NCBI GenBank assembly: GCA_964624555.1 | Contig: CAZUXB010000008.1 | Span: forward strand, 1 to 57,932 | Source: SXRF01 sp964624555 | GTDB taxonomy: Bacteria; Pseudomonadota; Alphaproteobacteria; Rickettsiales; SXRF01 | Reading direction: 5' to 3' | Length of the DNA stretch: 57,932 bases | In this document: positions 26,573-35,813 of the stretch, piece after piece | Numbering within the stretch: the first letter of the stretch is position 1 | Layout of the letters: each line of letters begins with the position of its first letter | Program-made: the position numbers and the translations under genes | Notes under the pieces: generated by a model | What the model was told of the DNA's origin: nothing | The model's input: only the letters and a program-made list of their open reading frames with translations | Databases searched by the model: none

Positions 26573-28381
26573 TTAATTATTGATACTATTCCTAGCATTA
26601 TCATTAGCATTAATACTAGCCAGGAGTGTATTAACATTAGCTATAGCCTGCTCCATCCGCGCAAACTGATCAAGCAACTGCTGACGGTAATTATCTACTT
26701 CAGCATTTATTTTTGCAATATTATCATTAAGCCGTGCATCAGAATCTTTAAGCGAAGTAAGTTCAACGGCAATAGAACCAGTATCATTTTTTAAGGCAGG
26801 GTCCGCAATATTAAAAATTTTATCAGCAATACCTTGTGTTGCTGTAATGCTGGCTGTGCTATCTGACGTACTGATATACACCAACGCCAACCCCTCTAGT
26901 ACAGTCCCTGCTTTTCCTTTTAATGAATAGCCGGTTACAAGACCACTGGTGGCATTTTTAATCGGCGTAGCATCCATATCAATCGTTACAGGACCTGTTC
27001 CTGGATTATAAGTTGCCGTAAATGTTGATGTGCTGGGCTTTATATTCATTGTAAAACTGGAGACCGCCAAGGCATTTGTACGCGAATAAACACGTAGCGA
27101 CGTATTGTCAGTTACAAAATCAAATTCAAACACACGGCGCACTGCATCAGCATCACTGGCAATAGCCGATTCCAGCTTCGTATCATCCACTGTTAAAACG
27201 TTGCGAACCTTTGGTGTATCCGTAGTAGCAGCCTGATCAGTAAACGTAATACCTAAATCAGAAAGCGCCCTTGGAGCACCGGATGCAAGACCGCCAACTA
27301 TCGATGATATCTGGCTGTTAATAGAATCCATAGTGTTACGGAACACTGTGCTATCGTGTAACACCGCAGTATCTTTATATGTTCCATCAGCATTCAAATC
27401 CACCTGCTTTGCGGCAAATACCTTCACTGCATTATAAGCATTTGCAAAGTTTATTATACTGTTCCTGACTATTGTCTGATCAGAAGTAACGTTTACATTT
27501 ACTTTTGTTGTAGGGGCAGAAACAGTAGTTTGGTTGAAGGTTAGCCCGTCTATCAAATCAGTAATCGTATTGCTTGAACGGGTAATACTAACACCGTTAA
27601 AGCTAAATTCAGCGTCCGCCGCGTCCTGCTTGTCCGTTATGGTAACACTAGAAAATACTCCACTTCCATCCACCAAAGTTCCAACAGGGCTAACATTATT
27701 AAAATCAAAATCATTCGCAGTACCAGTTTCAGTTGCTGCAAAAGATAATTGGAACTTACCAGTAGAAACTTGAATAATACTGGCCGAAATACCTGTCGTT
27801 TCTGATACAGCATTGAATTTTGCCGCTACTGAGTTAAGGCTCTCACCATCGTTAAAAGTAATAGACTGGCCATTAAGGGTAAAAGTACCGGCCTTGAACT
27901 GACCAGCAGCCGGAGTTGCAGAAACCGCTGCCGCAGCGGCGGTAGCAATATTAATATCGCCTGTAGACTGTTTCCTGGCAGCTGCAAGGCTGGTAATGTC
28001 TTTTATAGTATAATTCTGTAATGCACTTCCAGGCGCAGCAGAGACTGAAACATAGCTGGAACCATCAACACCAGTGTTGGTAGTAACGCTCGTTGTCCTA
28101 TATTTAAAGGCATCATCAGCAGCATTGCCAACCCCTGGAGGATTACGCAGGGCAGAAACAGTATCCTTAAGGGTACTAAGCAGTGTTTGAAATTCTCCCA
28201 GCGCAGCAGACTGGCCATCATTTATTTTTATTTGATCCTGTAATTTTGTTGCTGGCACAAGCTTGGCATCAGTCAAACCTTTTATTAATGCCTCGGTATC
28301 AATCCCAGAACCACCAGCACCGCCAGATATAGTCTTTCCTCCAGAAGTAAAAAAGTTTCCTAAATTTATCTGAGTAACCAT
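26573..28381 (-). CDS. fliD: Flagellar filament capping protein FliD
   Basis: Forms the cap at the filament tip that folds incoming flagellin. It is 602 aa, at the longer end for the family. N-terminal: SGIDTEALIKGLTDAKLVPA, then LQDQIKINDGQSAALGEFQT. Hook-IN type motifs: TFTLNGQSITFNDGESLNSV, and LIDGLTFNQTTV. C-terminal coiled coil: LKDSDARLNDNIAKINAEVD, then NYRQQLLDQFARMEQAIANV. Start ATG at 28381 suits the conserved beginning. The order flagellin-flaG-fliD-fliS is a standard late flagellar cluster. Confidence 0.95.
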   Translation of the reverse strand: MVTQINLGNFFTSGGKTISGGAGGSGIDTEALIKGLTDAKLVPATKLQDQIKINDGQSAALGEFQTLLSTLKDTVSALRNPPGVGNAADDAFKYRTTSVTTNTGVDGSSYVSVSAAPGSALQNYTIKDITSLAAARKQSTGDINIATAAAAAVSATPAAGQFKAGTFTLNGQSITFNDGESLNSVAAKFNAVSETTGISASIIQVSTGKFQLSFAATETGTANDFDFNNVSPVGTLVDGSGVFSSVTITDKQDAADAEFSFNGVSITRSSNTITDLIDGLTFNQTTVSAPTTKVNVNVTSDQTIVRNSIINFANAYNAVKVFAAKQVDLNADGTYKDTAVLHDSTVFRNTMDSINSQISSIVGGLASGAPRALSDLGITFTDQAATTDTPKVRNVLTVDDTKLESAIASDADAVRRVFEFDFVTDNTSLRVYSRTNALAVSSFTMNIKPSTSTFTATYNPGTGPVTIDMDATPIKNATSGLVTGYSLKGKAGTVLEGLALVYISTSDSTASITATQGIADKIFNIADPALKNDTGSIAVELTSLKDSDARLNDNIAKINAEVDNYRQQLLDQFARMEQAIANVNTLLASINANDNARNSINN

Positions 28382-28492
28382 ATCATCCCCCGATCCGACT
28401 CAAACCTTACTTAAACTAACCGCATAGCCGAAACAACCACGGCTAGCTATGATAACAAAGCAAAGCAAAAATCATGCCCAACCTTACAAATA

Positions 28493-28858
28493 TCAAATTT
28501 TTATTTTAACTGATACGCTATCACTTTCACCACCTAATTTAAAAAGATTTGGTTCTGGAACATACGTAACCTTACCATCACGAAGACTGGTAAAGCGAGT
28601 TACGTACTGGCCGGAAGCATCTTTAAAAATAGTAAAAGTTCTATCACTTACCACATAAATATCAGACACTTGCTGTGAAAGACGCTGAACAGTCTGTAAA
28701 CGCTGCTGATCCGCGGCCTGCAGGTCAAAACCACCACCATCCCCTGCCCCTACAGGGACAAAAGGCGCCTCATGACTAGATGCCACAGGCGCCGGATTAG
28801 GCAAAGTCACAGTCGGTTTTATTACAATGGGCGAAGCTATAATTCCTAAACTATCCAT
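28493..28858 (-). CDS. FlaG-like flagellar protein
   Basis: A 121-aa protein between flagellin and fliD, the usual position of flaG. FlaG proteins influence filament length in some species. The N-terminal half is low-complexity Pro/Val/Ala. The C-terminal half (SDIYVVSDRTFTIFKDASGQ, then YVTRFTSLRDGKVTYVPEPN) matches the FlaG pattern of a beta-strand pair, although the common ending is not well conserved. The call rests partly on position. It is preceded by a strong hairpin in the flagellin-flaG gap. Confidence 0.65.
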   Translation of the reverse strand: MDSLGIIASPIVIKPTVTLPNPAPVASSHEAPFVPVGAGDGGGFDLQAADQQRLQTVQRLSQQVSDIYVVSDRTFTIFKDASGQYVTRFTSLRDGKVTYVPEPNLFKLGGESDSVSVKIKI

Positions 28859-28876
28859 ATAAACCTCCTAAGGATC

Positions 28877-28904
28877 ACCCGGAGTGGAATATACCACTCC
28901 GGGT
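28877..28904 (-). terminator. Strong hairpin between flagellin and flaG
   Basis: Perfect 11-base stem ACCCGGAGTGG / CCACTCCGGGT with a 6-base loop, located 17 bases after the flagellin stop. No U run follows, so it may act as a partial terminator or protect the flagellin message, raising flagellin over the downstream genes. Confidence 0.7.
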
Positions 28905-28920
28905 AGTTTCCTTAATCAAA

Positions 28921-31900
28921 CTATTGAATCAGTTTCAACAGGTTCTGCAGCTGCTGGTTCGCTTGGGCAAGCACCGAGATACCAGCCTGGAGCTTAACCT
29001 GCGAAGTTGCAAACGCTGTTGACTCTGTCGCAACGTCAGTATCCAACAGTTCACCACGGGCCGCATCCTGATTCTGTACCGCAATCTGAATGTTAGCCGA
29101 AGCAAAGTTGAATCGTGACTGAAGCGCACCAACCGATGCACGTAGCGTAGTAACTGCAGCAAGAGCCTTGTCTAACTGGTCACCAGCAGTTACAGCATTA
29201 TCCTGTGTCAATACATTAAGTGTCAATCCGTTGAATAGTGTAGAGGTCTGCGCACTACCGATACTTACGTTAAGTGTATCAGTAGATGATGAGCCAATCT
29301 GGAATGATAGCGCACCTGCACTCGCATCACTACCAAACGCGCTGCTTAAAGCGTCTTTGATAAGTTTTGCATTAGCAGAAGTACTAATATCAAGCGCAGA
29401 GTCACCAGTGGTAAAATCCACATAGCTGCTAGTATCAGAAACGCTAGTGAAGCGGAAAGTCTGGTTTGCACCTAACTGACCACCGATACCTGATTTGCTA
29501 ACATATTTCACACCGTCAATGGTGAGAGATATAGAAGCATCACCACCTGTTACTGTTGGAGCGGTAATGGTGATATCAGTCAGCTTGTTCGCAGCAAAGC
29601 TTGGAAGCTGAGCTGATACTTTACTGCCGATAAGCGAACCTGCAGTTGTTGACTGAGTACCATTATAGCTAGATACAATGCGAGACTGCCTGAAATCCAA
29701 ACCACTGAAAGCAGCATCAAGACGAGTAGCAAATAGATCGGCATCAGACTGACCACTGACTGGTGTCCCCTGATTCTGAGCAATCTGGACATCAAAGAAT
29801 CCACCATTTTCACCTTCTACTATTGATGAATAGAAACGAACAGTCTGCGCACCAGCAGTAGGTAATGTATTCACGTTAGAAGCAGTATATGTGAAGCCTC
29901 CTACTGTAATTGACAGAGAAGCAGTATTACTAGAAATATAGGTTGCAGAGAAACCAGAAACTGTTCCGCTGAAAGCCTCATTATTTATACCGCTTACGTC
30001 AACACCAAAAGTGCTAGAACCATTACGCGATGAATTGTTAAGCAAACCGCTGTTGCTGACTGGCGCACCATTGGTGAAACCAGTTATGCTTATTGCAGCT
30101 GCGGCTGTTCCATCGATGTTAGTTACATCTGATATACCCTTACCTTTGATAACCAAATTATTGCCATCACGAGTGATGTCAAGCTGGTTAAGAACGTAAG
30201 CAGTATTACCAGTAGCAGCACCGCTAGACAGGTATGAGTTGATGGTAGAAACTGCGTTATCCAGAGTTTCCTTAAGAGTTGCACCGATGGTAATCTCGTC
30301 ATCAGCTTTACCAGAACCAGTGTTAGTGGTGAAGGCAAACTGCTTACCAGCAACAGTGAGATACACGCTACCATCGCTGTTGAAGTTGCCAACGTCGGTC
30401 AAGTTTGCATCGGCAATATCTGGGAAACCAATACTTACACGAGCCGAAGTCTGGTTAAGGTTAGTAAGCACTGAGTCAGCACCCACTGAACCACTAACAG
30501 TTACACTGCCATAACCAAGGCCATTATCCTTGCCATTAGCTAAACCGAAAGTGGTAAGGTGGGTCGCACCAGTACCTTCGGCTACTTCTGGAATATCAAC
30601 CTCAGAGGTCACTGCAGCAGCAACCGCAGTAGTAGAAGCAGGAGCAGCGGCGATCAAGGTAGCATTGGTAGTTGTTTGGTCGATAACGATAGTTGGGTTG
30701 CCAACTGGAGCAGTTCCTACTGATAGTTTGATGTTATACAAACCATTTTCCAGAAATACAGAAGCGTGAACCTTGTTGGTAATAGCTACAGCATTACTAT
30801 TAATAGCATCAGCAATTTCCTGCAAAGTTGCGTTGGCGCCTATTTCACCTGCAGTTGCGATGGTTATTGCACCTGCACCATTCACGTCAATAGTAAGACC
30901 ATCATCGCTATCTATAGGAGTAGAAGCAGTTGGGCTTGCAGCAGCAACCTGAGTCGATGTTGCGGCAAAACCAGTAGTGAACAGGTTGATAGTGGTGTAA
31001 GCAGTATTTATACCACTATTAGTGGCAGAAGTACCTACGTTGTAGAAGTTTGCACCACCGTTAATGCTTACTATTCGGCTAGAAGCTGAATCATTGTAAG
31101 AGAACACGATGTTTTTACCATCTGCACTCAATTCTGCACGGATACCACCAGTAGAAGTAATATTTGCAACTGCGTTAATTTTAGTAACGATAGCTGCAAG
31201 AGTATCACCAGTTGCCAGAGCAGCAGTGGTATAAGTAGTACCATCAGCAGTGGTAAGCACGATAGTGTTACCGTTCTGGAAGGGAGTAGCTGCAGCTGAA
31301 GTTGCAGCAGTTACTGATGCACCTGCAGTAAGGGTAGCAGAAAGAGCATCGGTCAGAAGGTTAGAGTTACGTTCTGCGTTACCCAATGTAACTTCGGTTT
31401 CATCGGTTAAGTTCAAACGAGAGTTAGAGTTGGCAACACCAGTACCATAATGGTTACCTGGATCTAACAATAAGCTGGACGCTGCTGTTGAAGAAGCAAC
31501 ATTGAGCCTCATATTATAACGGCCACTATCATCAACGAAGACTTCAGCATGAATACCATAAGTTTTAGAGTTAGCGTGAGCATTTATCTTAGCCGCAATA
31601 CCATCAAGAGTATCGCCTGTTGCCAGAGTAGCAATACTTATAGGATTGCCACTATTTAGACCAGGAACAGTTACCCTTAAAACGTCTGTATTGGTAAATG
31701 GTTGAGTAATTGACTGAGCACCACCAACTACAAGAGTTAGAGAAGTGTTCGATGCGGCAAAGCCAGTGTTAAACAACTGAATTGAGCTATAAGAGCTGTT
31801 CAATCCATTGGTAGCACTATCACCAGTAGCATCGGTGTTATAGAAAGAATCACCACCATCGAAAGCAATCTGCTTTGCCTGAGTTGAATCAGAATAGGTG

Positions 31901-33360
31901 ATTTTAATATTGTTATTTGTACCACCACCAGTGCTGATAAGCGTAGCGGTTATGCCAAGAGCTTTAGCGTTGGCGTTACCGTTGATCTGGTCAACTATAG
32001 TGGTCATGGTATCAGTTGAAGCAAGAGCGTCTGTTATAGAAACAAATGCACCGCCACCAACACTTACTGAGAGCCTTTCACCAACTGTAAATGGAACTGC
32101 TGCAGAAGCCGAGCTGTTTACAGGAGCCGTAGCAGTTATGCCAGCAGAGAATTTATCAGTAAACAAGTTCTGAGTGCTGGTTGCACCGTTAAGAGCGTGG
32201 GTGATAGGAGTATCATCAGTTTCACCATTATAGAAATGAGCTCCACCAATAATAGCAATTGCATCAGAAGGGCTTGAGCTGCGCAACTGAATGTTATAGG
32301 TAGAAGATGCTGAAGAGTAGGTAACTGATGCAGATATGCCAGTTGTGCTGGAGTTAGCATTGATACCATTTGCTATTGATGAAAGTGAATCGCCAGAAAC
32401 GATAGTGTAGAGTGATTTAGTTGCACCGTCACCAACTGTTGCAGTGATAGTGTCACCAACTTGGAAAGGAGTCTCATCAGTTGAAGTGGTTGCAGCAATA
32501 GCAGAAGTAGAATTGGTAAAACCAGTTGCAAACATATTCACTGTTGAACCAGCAAACTTACCACCCACAGAAGCTTTATCACCAGTAACACCACTTACGT
32601 TGATAGTAGATACAGAACCATACGAACCACCTACGCGAGATGAGATACTAAGTGTAGCACCATCAGCAGAGAAGGTTGCTTTACCGATAGAGCCTGAATA
32701 GGTAGTGGTTGCAGCAAGAGTACTGAGCTTGGTTGCAAGGTTAGCAATAGTATCGCCAGAAGTAAGACCAATCTGGAAATCAGTGGTTGCTGTTGGAGAT
32801 GCTTTTGCAGTAAGAGTTACGCCGTTGATAACGATAGCGTCACCTTCTACAAGGTTACTAACAAGAGCAAGAGTAGTGTTAGCAGCATCAGCGTTGCTGG
32901 TTACATCGCTAACCACAGCAGCCTGCGCAAGCGAACCGTTCAAAAGTTTTACGCCGTTGAAGTTTGTAGCCCCGGTCAGACGATCTATTTCGGCGCTGAG
33001 TGCCTGGAATTCCTGATCCAGATAACCGCGGTCAGTATCGGTCAGAGAACCCGAACCGGCTTGCAGCGAAATAGCTTTCTGACGTTGAAGAATTTCTGTT
33101 ACCTGCGAGAGCGCACCGTCAGCCACCTGCAGGAGAGAAGTACCCTGCGATGCGTTGGTAAGCGCTGTTTTAAGAGCAAGTACCTGTGTACGAAGTGAAG
33201 TACCAGTCGATAACGCCGCTACGTCATCAGACGCTTTTACGATACGGTTACCACTGGAAAGGCGTGCTACGGACGATGAAGACGCCGAAGACGCGGTCGC
33301 GATGTTCGCCTGAGCGAAATACGCAGAAATATTGGTATTGATTGAGTTACTCATGGTCAT
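28921..33360 (-). CDS. fliC: Giant flagellin (1,479 aa) with tandem internal repeats
   Basis: Major filament protein. N-terminal D0/D1: SINTNISAYFAQANIATASS, VARLSSGNRIVKASDDVAAL, with TGTSLRTQVLALKTALTNAS. C-terminal D1/D0: ALQSRFNFASANIQIAVQNQ, LLDTDVATESTAFATSQVKL and QAGISVLAQANQQLQNLLKL. Common flagellins have about 270-550 aa; the extra length is in the surface part. Five similar units begin near residues 298, 423, 554, 693 and 815 (pattern PF..GD.., SGDSLSSIA..INA, GGA.FYN, NLF.TGFA), spaced 122-139 residues. They resemble the flagellin hook-IN motif. Residues 900-1380 are further beta-rich sequence. Frame is uninterrupted. The filament should be unusually thick or decorated (inference). 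It is preceded by the fliB-like gene and followed by flaG, fliD and fliS. Confidence 0.93.
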   Translation of the reverse strand: MTMSNSINTNISAYFAQANIATASSASSSSVARLSSGNRIVKASDDVAALSTGTSLRTQVLALKTALTNASQGTSLLQVADGALSQVTEILQRQKAISLQAGSGSLTDTDRGYLDQEFQALSAEIDRLTGATNFNGVKLLNGSLAQAAVVSDVTSNADAANTTLALVSNLVEGDAIVINGVTLTAKASPTATTDFQIGLTSGDTIANLATKLSTLAATTTYSGSIGKATFSADGATLSISSRVGGSYGSVSTINVSGVTGDKASVGGKFAGSTVNMFATGFTNSTSAIAATTSTDETPFQVGDTITATVGDGATKSLYTIVSGDSLSSIANGINANSSTTGISASVTYSSASSTYNIQLRSSSPSDAIAIIGGAHFYNGETDDTPITHALNGATSTQNLFTDKFSAGITATAPVNSSASAAVPFTVGERLSVSVGGGAFVSITDALASTDTMTTIVDQINGNANAKALGITATLISTGGGTNNNIKITYSDSTQAKQIAFDGGDSFYNTDATGDSATNGLNSSYSSIQLFNTGFAASNTSLTLVVGGAQSITQPFTNTDVLRVTVPGLNSGNPISIATLATGDTLDGIAAKINAHANSKTYGIHAEVFVDDSGRYNMRLNVASSTAASSLLLDPGNHYGTGVANSNSRLNLTDETEVTLGNAERNSNLLTDALSATLTAGASVTAATSAAATPFQNGNTIVLTTADGTTYTTAALATGDTLAAIVTKINAVANITSTGGIRAELSADGKNIVFSYNDSASSRIVSINGGANFYNVGTSATNSGINTAYTTINLFTTGFAATSTQVAAASPTASTPIDSDDGLTIDVNGAGAITIATAGEIGANATLQEIADAINSNAVAITNKVHASVFLENGLYNIKLSVGTAPVGNPTIVIDQTTTNATLIAAAPASTTAVAAAVTSEVDIPEVAEGTGATHLTTFGLANGKDNGLGYGSVTVSGSVGADSVLTNLNQTSARVSIGFPDIADANLTDVGNFNSDGSVYLTVAGKQFAFTTNTGSGKADDEITIGATLKETLDNAVSTINSYLSSGAATGNTAYVLNQLDITRDGNNLVIKGKGISDVTNIDGTAAAAISITGFTNGAPVSNSGLLNNSSRNGSSTFGVDVSGINNEAFSGTVSGFSATYISSNTASLSITVGGFTYTASNVNTLPTAGAQTVRFYSSIVEGENGGFFDVQIAQNQGTPVSGQSDADLFATRLDAAFSGLDFRQSRIVSSYNGTQSTTAGSLIGSKVSAQLPSFAANKLTDITITAPTVTGGDASISLTIDGVKYVSKSGIGGQLGANQTFRFTSVSDTSSYVDFTTGDSALDISTSANAKLIKDALSSAFGSDASAGALSFQIGSSSTDTLNVSIGSAQTSTLFNGLTLNVLTQDNAVTAGDQLDKALAAVTTLRASVGALQSRFNFASANIQIAVQNQDAARGELLDTDVATESTAFATSQVKLQAGISVLAQANQQLQNLLKLIQ
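30661..32469 (-). repeat. Five tandem units inside the flagellin gene
   Basis: Units of about 366-417 bases encoding the repeats that begin at flagellin residues 298, 423, 554, 693 and 815. Each has a strand pair, then (S/T)GD(S/T)L..I...INA and usually FYN and LF.TGFA. The units are clearly homologous but not identical, which indicates old duplications that have diverged. Confidence 0.85.
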
Positions 33361-33413
33361 TCTCCTACATGGACGTTAAAACTATAAAAGAGCTAATTGC
33401 CCCAACTAACCAT

Positions 33414-33431
33414 GCAGCCACAGTTGGCTAC
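33414..33431 (-). promoter_or_regulatory. Small hairpin in the flagellin leader
   Basis: AGCCA, loop CAGT, TGGCT (33416-33429) in the 153-base region before flagellin, about 55 bases upstream of the start codon. Farther upstream AACCATTATT occurs twice in a row near 33440. I could not assign a sigma-28 or sigma-54 promoter with confidence. Confidence 0.35.
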
Positions 33432-33513
33432 ACATAAAAACCATTATTAACCATTATTGTTTAATAATTCGTTAACAACGCAAATAATTTTTTATTCATT
33501 TTCTATATTTTAC

Positions 33514-34728
33514 TCAAAAAAGCAGCCCAAGCATCCGGTTTTCCTTGCTCCAGCCGGTTTCCGCATAGATTTCCAGCGAAAATTTGGGCTCGGCAAGGTG
33601 TTCAAGGAAGCGCGACAGGCTTTGTACCACCCTTACCACATCATCTTGATGTAGATTTCCCATATTAATACTATATGCTGATAAAAGTGCAAGTCTTAAT
33701 ATTGCAAAACGCACGCCAATTATTGTAACCTTGTCCGGCAATGTCTCGCCAAGCCCGGCAAAAGGATAAAAAGATGAAGACAACTGGGCACCAAGCCAAC
33801 GCTTTAATAGCGGCGAATAAACCTCCTGCATTTCATTTTGCCATAACGCCCGGAGCTTTTCGTAGGCTATAATACTTTCATCACTGGTCACAATGGCAAT
33901 ATTTTTCCAATAAAGCTTAACGCATAAAGCTGCTTCCATTTCCGAGATTGTTTGCTGCAGACGTGGAGGAATTACTTTTTTAGAGGCAACCACTAGACCA
34001 CATAATGAATGCAATAAGTTAAAAGGATCATTTATATTCATTTCTGCATCAGGCAACCCGCTATCGGCTAAACGTAAATACATTGGCGCAGCATTTAGCC
34101 AGTTTTTTTTATCTATCCTTTGCAACGAACGTGATGCGCTGCTTATTCGTGCAAACACCCTCTCAGCGTTAACATCCTTATCTTCTGTTGCCTCTATAAA
34201 TATAGTGTGCAGCTTTATAACCTCTTCTTGCGTTAACTCTTCCGGTAAAATATTTTTCATTTCCTGCGGCAGACGCGCTAATGACGCCTCCTCAAGAGTG
34301 AATGGTTGCTCACCATAAAGGGCTATACGCGCTATTTCCGGGCAGGACATAGTCGCAGCAACAATCTCCATGTCACCCGCCCTACGGGTTATGCGTGGAT
34401 AAAAATTACAGGCATCGCCAAGAAATGCTTCTCCATACTTTAACTGGATACCGCATTTTCCATCTTCAAATTTTATACAATAGCCTGTTTGCGCGTCTTT
34501 ACGCATAATGAAACTGCTATCGCTATCCTTCTCAATAAACTCAAGCAGCTCTGGAGCTTCTTTTTTATAGCGGTCAATAGTTCCCGCATCAACCTGCATC
34601 GACCAATGCTTGCAACAAGTGTCAACACATTTGTCTGCTGTACAGACAAACTCAGAAACCAGTTTTGTGCGTAGCTGAAGACAAGAAGACGAGAAGTCGA
34701 GAAGTTGAGAACTATTATCCTGTCCCAT
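33514..34728 (-). CDS. fliB: FliB-like flagellin lysine N-methylase
   Basis: Predicted to methylate surface lysines of flagellin before or during export. It is 404 aa. It shows the Cys-rich pattern of the family: C29, C34, C38 and C39 in FVCTADKCVDTCCKHWSMQV, C84 and C92 in GYCIKFEDGKCGIQL, C107 in FLGDACNFYPRI and C129 in TMSCPE. In studied FliB these cysteines hold an iron-sulfur cluster. The rest is helical. It lies 153 bases upstream of flagellin on the same strand, which supports the function. Residues 5-16 are encoded by a short tandem repeat (around 34679-34709), so the true start may be later. The name is by family and context, not proof of substrate. Confidence 0.82.
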   Translation of the reverse strand: MGQDNSSQLLDFSSSCLQLRTKLVSEFVCTADKCVDTCCKHWSMQVDAGTIDRYKKEAPELLEFIEKDSDSSFIMRKDAQTGYCIKFEDGKCGIQLKYGEAFLGDACNFYPRITRRAGDMEIVAATMSCPEIARIALYGEQPFTLEEASLARLPQEMKNILPEELTQEEVIKLHTIFIEATEDKDVNAERVFARISSASRSLQRIDKKNWLNAAPMYLRLADSGLPDAEMNINDPFNLLHSLCGLVVASKKVIPPRLQQTISEMEAALCVKLYWKNIAIVTSDESIIAYEKLRALWQNEMQEVYSPLLKRWLGAQLSSSFYPFAGLGETLPDKVTIIGVRFAILRLALLSAYSINMGNLHQDDVVRVVQSLSRFLEHLAEPKFSLEIYAETGWSKENRMLGLLF

Positions 34729-34798
34729 TTTTTACTCTTTCTTACTTTCTTTCTTACTTTCTTCCTAATTTTCGTCTTCTTGACTTCTCAACCTCTAG
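34675..34798. repeat. Short purine/pyrimidine tandem repeats around the fliB-apaG junction
   Basis: Left part (34679-34709): AAGACGAG, AAGTCGAG, AAGTTGAG in a row, within the fliB start. Middle (34735-34765): TTTCTTACT units. Right part (34772-34796): a CTTCTTGACTTCTCAACCTC stretch that is the inverse of the left part, reaching the apaG stop. A simple-sequence array that could alter the fliB N-terminus. Confidence 0.7.
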
Positions 34799-35187
34799 TT
34801 TGGCCTCTTAACCTGCTCCGCACTATCTAAAGAAAATGCTGGTATTTCCACTAAAAACCGTTCCTGCAATTCATTTTCCATCTCATAAGCGCCCTTCATT
34901 ATACCTGATTGGGTACGCAACGCAGCTCCACTGGTATATTGAAAAACATCACCTTGGTTAAGTACCGGCTGCTCCCCAACAACACCAGCACCCCGCACTT
35001 CCTGCACAGCACCGTTAGCATCGGTAATATGCCAGTAGCGGTTGATAAGCTGCACCCTATCTTCACCAATATTCTCTATATTAACCGTATAGGCCCAGAC
35101 ATAGTGGTGCTCCTCAGGGTCCGACTGGATATCAAGATACACAGGCGAAACGGTTATTTTAATATTATGGGTAACCTGACAATACAC
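34795..35187 (-). CDS. apaG: ApaG-domain protein
   Basis: A 130-aa protein of the ApaG (DUF525) beta-sandwich family, often linked to divalent cation handling; the molecular role is not settled. Conserved blocks are ITVSPVYLDIQSDPEEHHYV, WAYTVNIENIGEDRVQLINR, YWHITDANGAVQEVRGAGVV, GEQPVLNQGDVFQYTSGAAL and GIMKGAYEME. It starts at GTG (35187) with AAGGAA upstream. It lies 29 bases after folE. The last residues (KRPN) run into the short repeat tract at 34772-34798. Confidence 0.95.
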   Translation of the reverse strand: MYCQVTHNIKITVSPVYLDIQSDPEEHHYVWAYTVNIENIGEDRVQLINRYWHITDANGAVQEVRGAGVVGEQPVLNQGDVFQYTSGAALRTQSGIMKGAYEMENELQERFLVEIPAFSLDSAEQVKRPN

Positions 35188-35216
35188 CTGGAATTCCTTA
35201 CGTTTTTTATATGAGT

Positions 35217-35813
35217 TTACACCTTCAACAGACTAAAAAATTCCTGCCTGGTCCTTGGATCGCTACGGAACAATCCGAGCAGTTTGCTGGTTTGCATAAC
35301 TGTACCATGTTTACGCACCCCCCGCATGGTCATACACATATGGGTTGCCTCAACCACCACCCCAACCCCACGCGGCTGCAATATATCATTAAGAGTCTCC
35401 GCTATCTGGGCAGTAAGTTTTTCCTGTATCTGCAGACGGTTTGCATAAATATCCACCAGCCGCGCCAGTTTACTTATACCAACGACTTTAGAACCAGGAA
35501 TGTAAGCAACATGAATTTTGCCGGTAAAGGGAACAAGATGATGCTCACAATGCGAATTGAAATTTATATCCCGCAGAACCACCATTTCATCATACCCTTC
35601 AACCTCCTTAAAGGTCCGGCTCAATATCTCATGGGGATCAGTTTCATAACCTTTAAAGAACTCGTCATATGCCTTTACCACTCGCTTGGGTGTATCAAGC
35701 AGGCCCTCACGGGTTGGATCATCACCCGCCCAGCGCAGCAATGTCCGCACTGCTTCCTCAGCCTGTTCACGGGTTGGTTTATCCACATGGGAAACAATAT
35801 TTTTTTTAGCCAT
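35217..35813 (-). CDS. folE: GTP cyclohydrolase I
   Basis: Converts GTP to 7,8-dihydroneopterin triphosphate, the first step to folate. It is 198 aa from the ATG at 35813 (MAKKNIVSHVD); an upstream start at 35858 would add 15 hydrophobic residues that the family lacks. Zinc ligands are in NFNSHCEHHLVPFTGKI and ATHMCMTMRGV. Also visible are YIPGSKVVGISKLARLVDIY and RLQIQEKLTAQIAETL. folB and a pteridine-reductase-like gene at 47-48.5 kb belong to the same pathway. It is divergent from the operon beginning at 35948. Confidence 0.97.
   Translation of the reverse strand: MAKKNIVSHVDKPTREQAEEAVRTLLRWAGDDPTREGLLDTPKRVVKAYDEFFKGYETDPHEILSRTFKEVEGYDEMVVLRDINFNSHCEHHLVPFTGKIHVAYIPGSKVVGISKLARLVDIYANRLQIQEKLTAQIAETLNDILQPRGVGVVVEATHMCMTMRGVRKHGTVMQTSKLLGLFRSDPRTRQEFFSLLKV

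Noticed and set aside
28425..28445. Hairpin TAGCCG/CGGCTA between flaG and fliD
   Set aside because: Only six pairs and no U run; too weak to call.
30661..32469. Repeats considered as a CRISPR or other non-coding array
   Set aside because: Units are 366-417 bases, diverged, and lie within one open reading frame with flagellin ends.
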